Source: Euperipatoides rowelli (taxonomy: Eukaryota; Onychophora; Udeonychophora; Euonychophora; Peripatopsidae). From it: 10,442 nt of DNA. Positions 8,247 to 10,442 of the stretch are shown here, in pieces. The stretch lies in NCBI GenBank assembly GCA_003024985.2, contig PXIH01S0004999.1; one strand, written 5' to 3'. The first letter of the stretch is position 1. Every line of letters begins with the position of its first letter. Position numbers and translations under genes: made by a program. Under the pieces are notes generated by a model. It ran no database searches, was not told the origin of the DNA, and saw only the letters and a program-made list of their open reading frames with translations.

Positions 8247-8637
8247 AGGACAATAGGCCTACATAATATCCATCATCTTTAGCCTGATTATTGCTTGTTT
8301 TACTCCACAGTTGTAGCTTATATTTACATTACATGTCCTGATTATTGCATTTTTTTTAAGTACCGGTAGGCTACTGGTATTAATTTTGATTTAGCTATAG
8401 GGGGGGGGGGGGATCTATTATTATTATCAAACACTTAAATAATTTTCCATGCTCTTAAATTATGATCATCTTATATATGTTACACTCTCCTATTCAGTAT
8501 CAGAATTTTTATAAAATCATGGCAGGCCTGGCATCGGAAATTATTTCATAGTCTAAAATAGGCCTACATTTAAAATATTTCTACAGACCAATAAATCAGA
8601 CCATCCATTGAATTGTCTCAGAGATTCTTTTATTAAT
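8247..8637. other. Non-coding stretch with G13 tract
   Basis: No gene is seen. Contains ATAGGCCTAC at 8253-8262 and 8558-8567, TACCGGTA at 8361-8368, and thirteen consecutive G residues at 8400-8412. Confidence 0.65.
8400..8412. repeat. G13 tract
   Basis: Thirteen uninterrupted G residues in a strongly AT-rich neighbourhood. This is a possible four-stranded or mismatch-prone site and is also prone to sequencing length error. Confidence 0.9.
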
Positions 8638-8952
8638 TTACATTTTTTTTTTCTGAAATGGAGAGAATGATCTTGGAACCACGAAGAGGATAATCAACTT
8701 ATATGCTGCTGTAATTTCCAACACAGCCTTATGCCACATGGTCAGATAATTGTGGACCCCTTGCAAAACACAGTATTTTTGAGGCTTTTGTGCATGGAAA
8801 ATGCCTTTCTTGCATGTATTTCTTAAGTAAAATTTTGCAACATTTCCATTATACTTTATGAATCCCCACTTTTGATTGTGCTTTGCAGCGATGAATAATA
8901 AAATGAACATTAAATTATCTAACATAGGCCTACTGTACAGTAAATGTGTCAT
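8638..8952 (-). CDS. Unsupported hypothetical protein, 104 codons, minus strand
   Basis: The longest ATG-initiated frame in the window. A hydrophobic N-terminal patch (MFILLFIAAK) is followed by a basic middle (NTCKKGIFHAQKPQKYC) and a second hydrophobic patch (YKLIILFVV). AATAAA on the same strand (8634 to 8629) lies four bases beyond the stop codon. No domain is recognised. The 5' part overlaps one of the dispersed TAGGCCTA motifs, which argues against old coding sequence. A frame this long is expected roughly once by chance here. The segment is of higher complexity than its flanks, so it could also be a 3' untranslated region. Confidence 0.15.
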   Translation of the reverse strand: MTHLLYSRPMLDNLMFILLFIAAKHNQKWGFIKYNGNVAKFYLRNTCKKGIFHAQKPQKYCVLQGVHNYLTMWHKAVLEITAAYKLIILFVVPRSFSPFQKKKM

Positions 8953-9391
8953 AGTTTGTAAGATGTCTTTTTAATATTAGACTACTGTAAATATATTTTT
9001 AATAAAAATTACATGTATTTACAAAAATAAAATAATGTACAATATTTTGTGTAGCTTTTGGAACATAACCCCCCCCCCCCTTTTTTTTTTTTTTTTTAAG
9101 TCAGATTCAGTTATCTGTCCACCAACATAGTTAAACATTAGGAGTCGTGCGACAACTAAAACATAATAGCGTGTGGAATTAGTTTTTTTTCTCACCGATT
9201 TTAGTAGCATTATTATTATTACTGGGTTTATTATTATTTACAAAAAAACAATTCAATACAAATTGCATTCGGCTATCAAATTGGTCCATCAATGCATACC
9301 AAATAAAATATTAAATAATGAATTCAGTACAATATATGTCTACTAGCCCATGAGGATATGAAGACATTTACATTACTTTTCAAAATATAAA
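8953..9391. other. Non-coding stretch with C12-T17 tract
   Basis: No supported gene. Twelve C residues followed directly by seventeen T residues (9069-9097) make a pure polypyrimidine strand. (ATT)n-like runs occur near 9209-9238. Confidence 0.65.
9069..9097. repeat. C12-T17 polypyrimidine tract
   Basis: Twenty-nine consecutive pyrimidines arranged as one C block and one T block. Such purine-pyrimidine tracts can adopt triplex-type structure and often vary in length. Confidence 0.9.
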
Positions 9392-9784
9392 CTGATTAAA
9401 AAATTCAAATGAGTAAAAAGTTTATATTTACAAAACAAAACTGTTGAAAACATAATCTTGCCAGATACTGTAGGTCTAAATCCCGAGACTTGCACCACAC
9501 CATTTCTTCAGATAACAAAATTTGATGAAAAAAAATTAATAATGAGGCTCAAAGATTTATCAAAACTGTTATTTGAAAACGAGGTAGTTCCAAATCTTAA
9601 TGAAGTGAGATGTTCGTTTAGTCCGGTTAATCAAAGTTAACATGATCAGGATAATCAAAAAATTAATGATAGAGATTTAATAAAAAAATTCTATGGTTCA
9701 TCAGAACTGCTTATTTTAAAATGAGATAATGTTAACGTTAATGATGTAAGAACTTCATTTGATCTGATTAGTGTTAATCAAACA
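9392..9784 (+). pseudogene. Degraded in-frame tandem repeat of about 47 codons
   Basis: Two units in the same frame start at 9518 and 9659, exactly 47 codons apart. They align without a gap over 34 codons, then with a two-codon indel. Twelve of the 34 positions are identical, including LI, LL, N-N and the VR-SF pair, and both units later end in VNQ. Many other positions are conservative (D/E, K/R, L/V). Several matches use different synonymous codons. A weaker third unit begins upstream at 9392 (LIKKFK), 48 codons before the equivalent point of unit 1. Stops interrupt the frame at 9410, 9638 and 9722. Frame-preserving spacing with protein-level similarity suggests a former coding repeat, now a pseudogene or relic exon array. 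The protein family is not recognised. Confidence 0.45.
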
Positions 9785-10049
9785 CAGGATCAAAATCGAT
9801 CTGGATTAAATCAAACAAAAATATTTTCTTAGGTGAAAGAAAGACTTTTTTTTATCATTGCTAAAGTTGAAAAATGAAAACATGAACTTTCCAACAGAAC
9901 AATATGTCGAATCCTATTTGAAAGTAAATGAAGACACCCTTATACAAGCACTACTCTCCTTCGTTAGCTTGATAGTGTAACGCAGGTATCCTTGTATTGT
10001 AGGTAGCAAACAGGAGAGTGAAAGTCATAAGGTAGATCTTCTTTCATGC
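9785..10049. other. Spacer with 8-bp inverted repeat
   Basis: ACTCTCCT (9953-9960) and AGGAGAGT (10012-10019) face each other across 51 bases. A short frame (start 9881, MNFPTEQYVESYLK, stop about 32 codons later) is open but unremarkable. An acceptor-like ATTTTCTTAG ends at 9832. No gene can be supported. Confidence 0.5.
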
Positions 10050-10231
10050 TTAAAGGTATACTATCACCAAAAAACAACTTTAGCTATTTAAAATCAGATT
10101 TTAAAAAAAAATGATACATATAATTTTTTATCCTCAATTATGAACTATTTGTTAGTCTAATTTTAAAGTGGTGAATTTGGTCATTTTTTCTGGTCGCCAT
10201 TCATTTCCGCTTTGCCATTTTAGTGTACAAG

Positions 10232-10245
10232 CCAATGACGTCATT
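10232..10245 (+). promoter_or_regulatory. CCAAT box fused to a full CRE palindrome
   Basis: CCAAT (10232-10236) overlaps TGACGTCA (10236-10243), the consensus CREB/ATF site, lying within the 12-bp perfect palindrome AATGACGTCATT (10234-10245). It sits about 115 bases before the THAP start codon, in a locally GC-richer block (10180-10290), so it plausibly belongs to that gene's promoter. Function is inferred from position and consensus only. Confidence 0.5.
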
Positions 10246-10356
10246 GCACGCCCAGCATACTCCTTTAAGTCCATTTTGCCTGGTAAACAGTAGTTAGTCA
10301 AATGGTAAAGAACATAAAACATTTCAATTTTTATATTCTTTGCTTCTCAGAGAAAT

Positions 10357-10442
10357 ATGCCTATAAAGTGTGTGGCCGTCGGATGCAGTAATAGTCAAAA
10401 TCAGAAGAATTTTCACTTACACAAATTTCCTAACGATGATAC
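10357..10442 (+). CDS. THAP-domain protein, N-terminal 28 codons, cut by the window end
   Basis: The ATG at 10357 opens a frame that starts MPIKCVAVGCSN and continues to FHLHKFPNDD at the edge. Met-x3-Cys-x4-Cys followed by F-H-x-F-P-type residues is the THAP zinc-finger signature. Cys5 and Cys10 are the first two zinc ligands; the distal Cys and His ligands are outside the window. THAP domains bind DNA sequence-specifically in animal transcription factors and in P-element, Kolobok and related transposases. The start is secure: it is the first Met after an in-frame stop at 10315-10317 and falls at the canonical position. CTTCTCAG ending at 10350 resembles a splice acceptor, and GTAAAC at 10283 a donor, so a 68-bp leader intron is possible. 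Whether this is transposase or host factor is undecided. Confidence 0.9.
   Translation, partial: MPIKCVAVGCSNSQNQKNFHLHKFPNDD

Larger units (their letters stand above)
10050..10442 (+). mobile_element. Left end of a possible Kolobok-like (TTAA) DNA transposon, truncated by the window
   Basis: TTAA at 10050-10053 is followed by AGGTATACTATCACC. TTAA-targeting elements with A/G-rich ends of the TTAAAGG type are typical of the Kolobok superfamily, as I recall it, and Kolobok transposases carry an N-terminal THAP zinc finger. A THAP start lies 303 bases further in (10357), the expected arrangement for the 5' end of an autonomous element. The opposite terminus, the second TTAA and the catalytic domain lie beyond the window, so the element cannot be confirmed. 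TTAA alone is common here. The alternative is a host THAP gene. Confidence 0.45.

Noticed and set aside
9019-9210. 63-codon minus-strand frame
   Set aside because: It translates the C12-T17 tract into KKKKK and GGG, so it is low-complexity noise.

Overview
This is AT-rich animal (metazoan) genomic DNA. Homopolymer runs are frequent, coding density is very low, no bacterial-type operon structure is present, and the only confidently recognised protein is the start of a THAP zinc-finger protein, an animal-type DNA-binding domain. Two GC-rich palindromic octamers, TAGGCCTA and TACCGGTA, recur in the AT-rich background. I associate such motifs with marine invertebrates and fish, but I cannot name the organism.

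Layout. Positions 1-1051 are low-complexity intergenic or intronic DNA. A short hAT-like non-autonomous transposon lies at 1052-1379. A TTAA-bounded, piggyBac-like MITE candidate lies at 2325-2685. From 3641 to about 6998 there are two weakly supported, phase-compatible exon candidates on the + strand. The intron they would define contains a 1120-bp foldback DNA transposon (4889-6008). That element is built from nine copies of a 15-bp motif arranged as three consecutive inverted-repeat modules between TA dinucleotides. A long RNA-type hairpin with an 11-bp tandem repeat follows at 6246-6334. A tRNA-derived SINE-like element lies on the minus strand at about 8035-8246, with a (TTAA)n tail. Positions 9392-9784 hold a degraded, in-frame tandem repeat of about 47 codons. 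At the right edge, a TTAA followed by AGGTATACT (10050 onward), a CCAAT/CRE cluster and an intact THAP start (10357 onward) together suggest the left end of an autonomous Kolobok-like DNA transposon, or possibly a host THAP gene, cut by the window edge.

The window is mainly a graveyard of class II elements plus one possibly intact element entering from the right. Most open frames of 60-110 codons are what chance predicts here: at about 70% A+T stops occur roughly every 12 codons, so around ten such frames are expected over six frames. I have therefore left most of them out and marked the rest as weak. The most informative items are the THAP/TTAA end, the modular foldback element, the in-frame tandem repeat and the SINE-like hairpin. 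I see no convincing evidence of a new multi-gene system.
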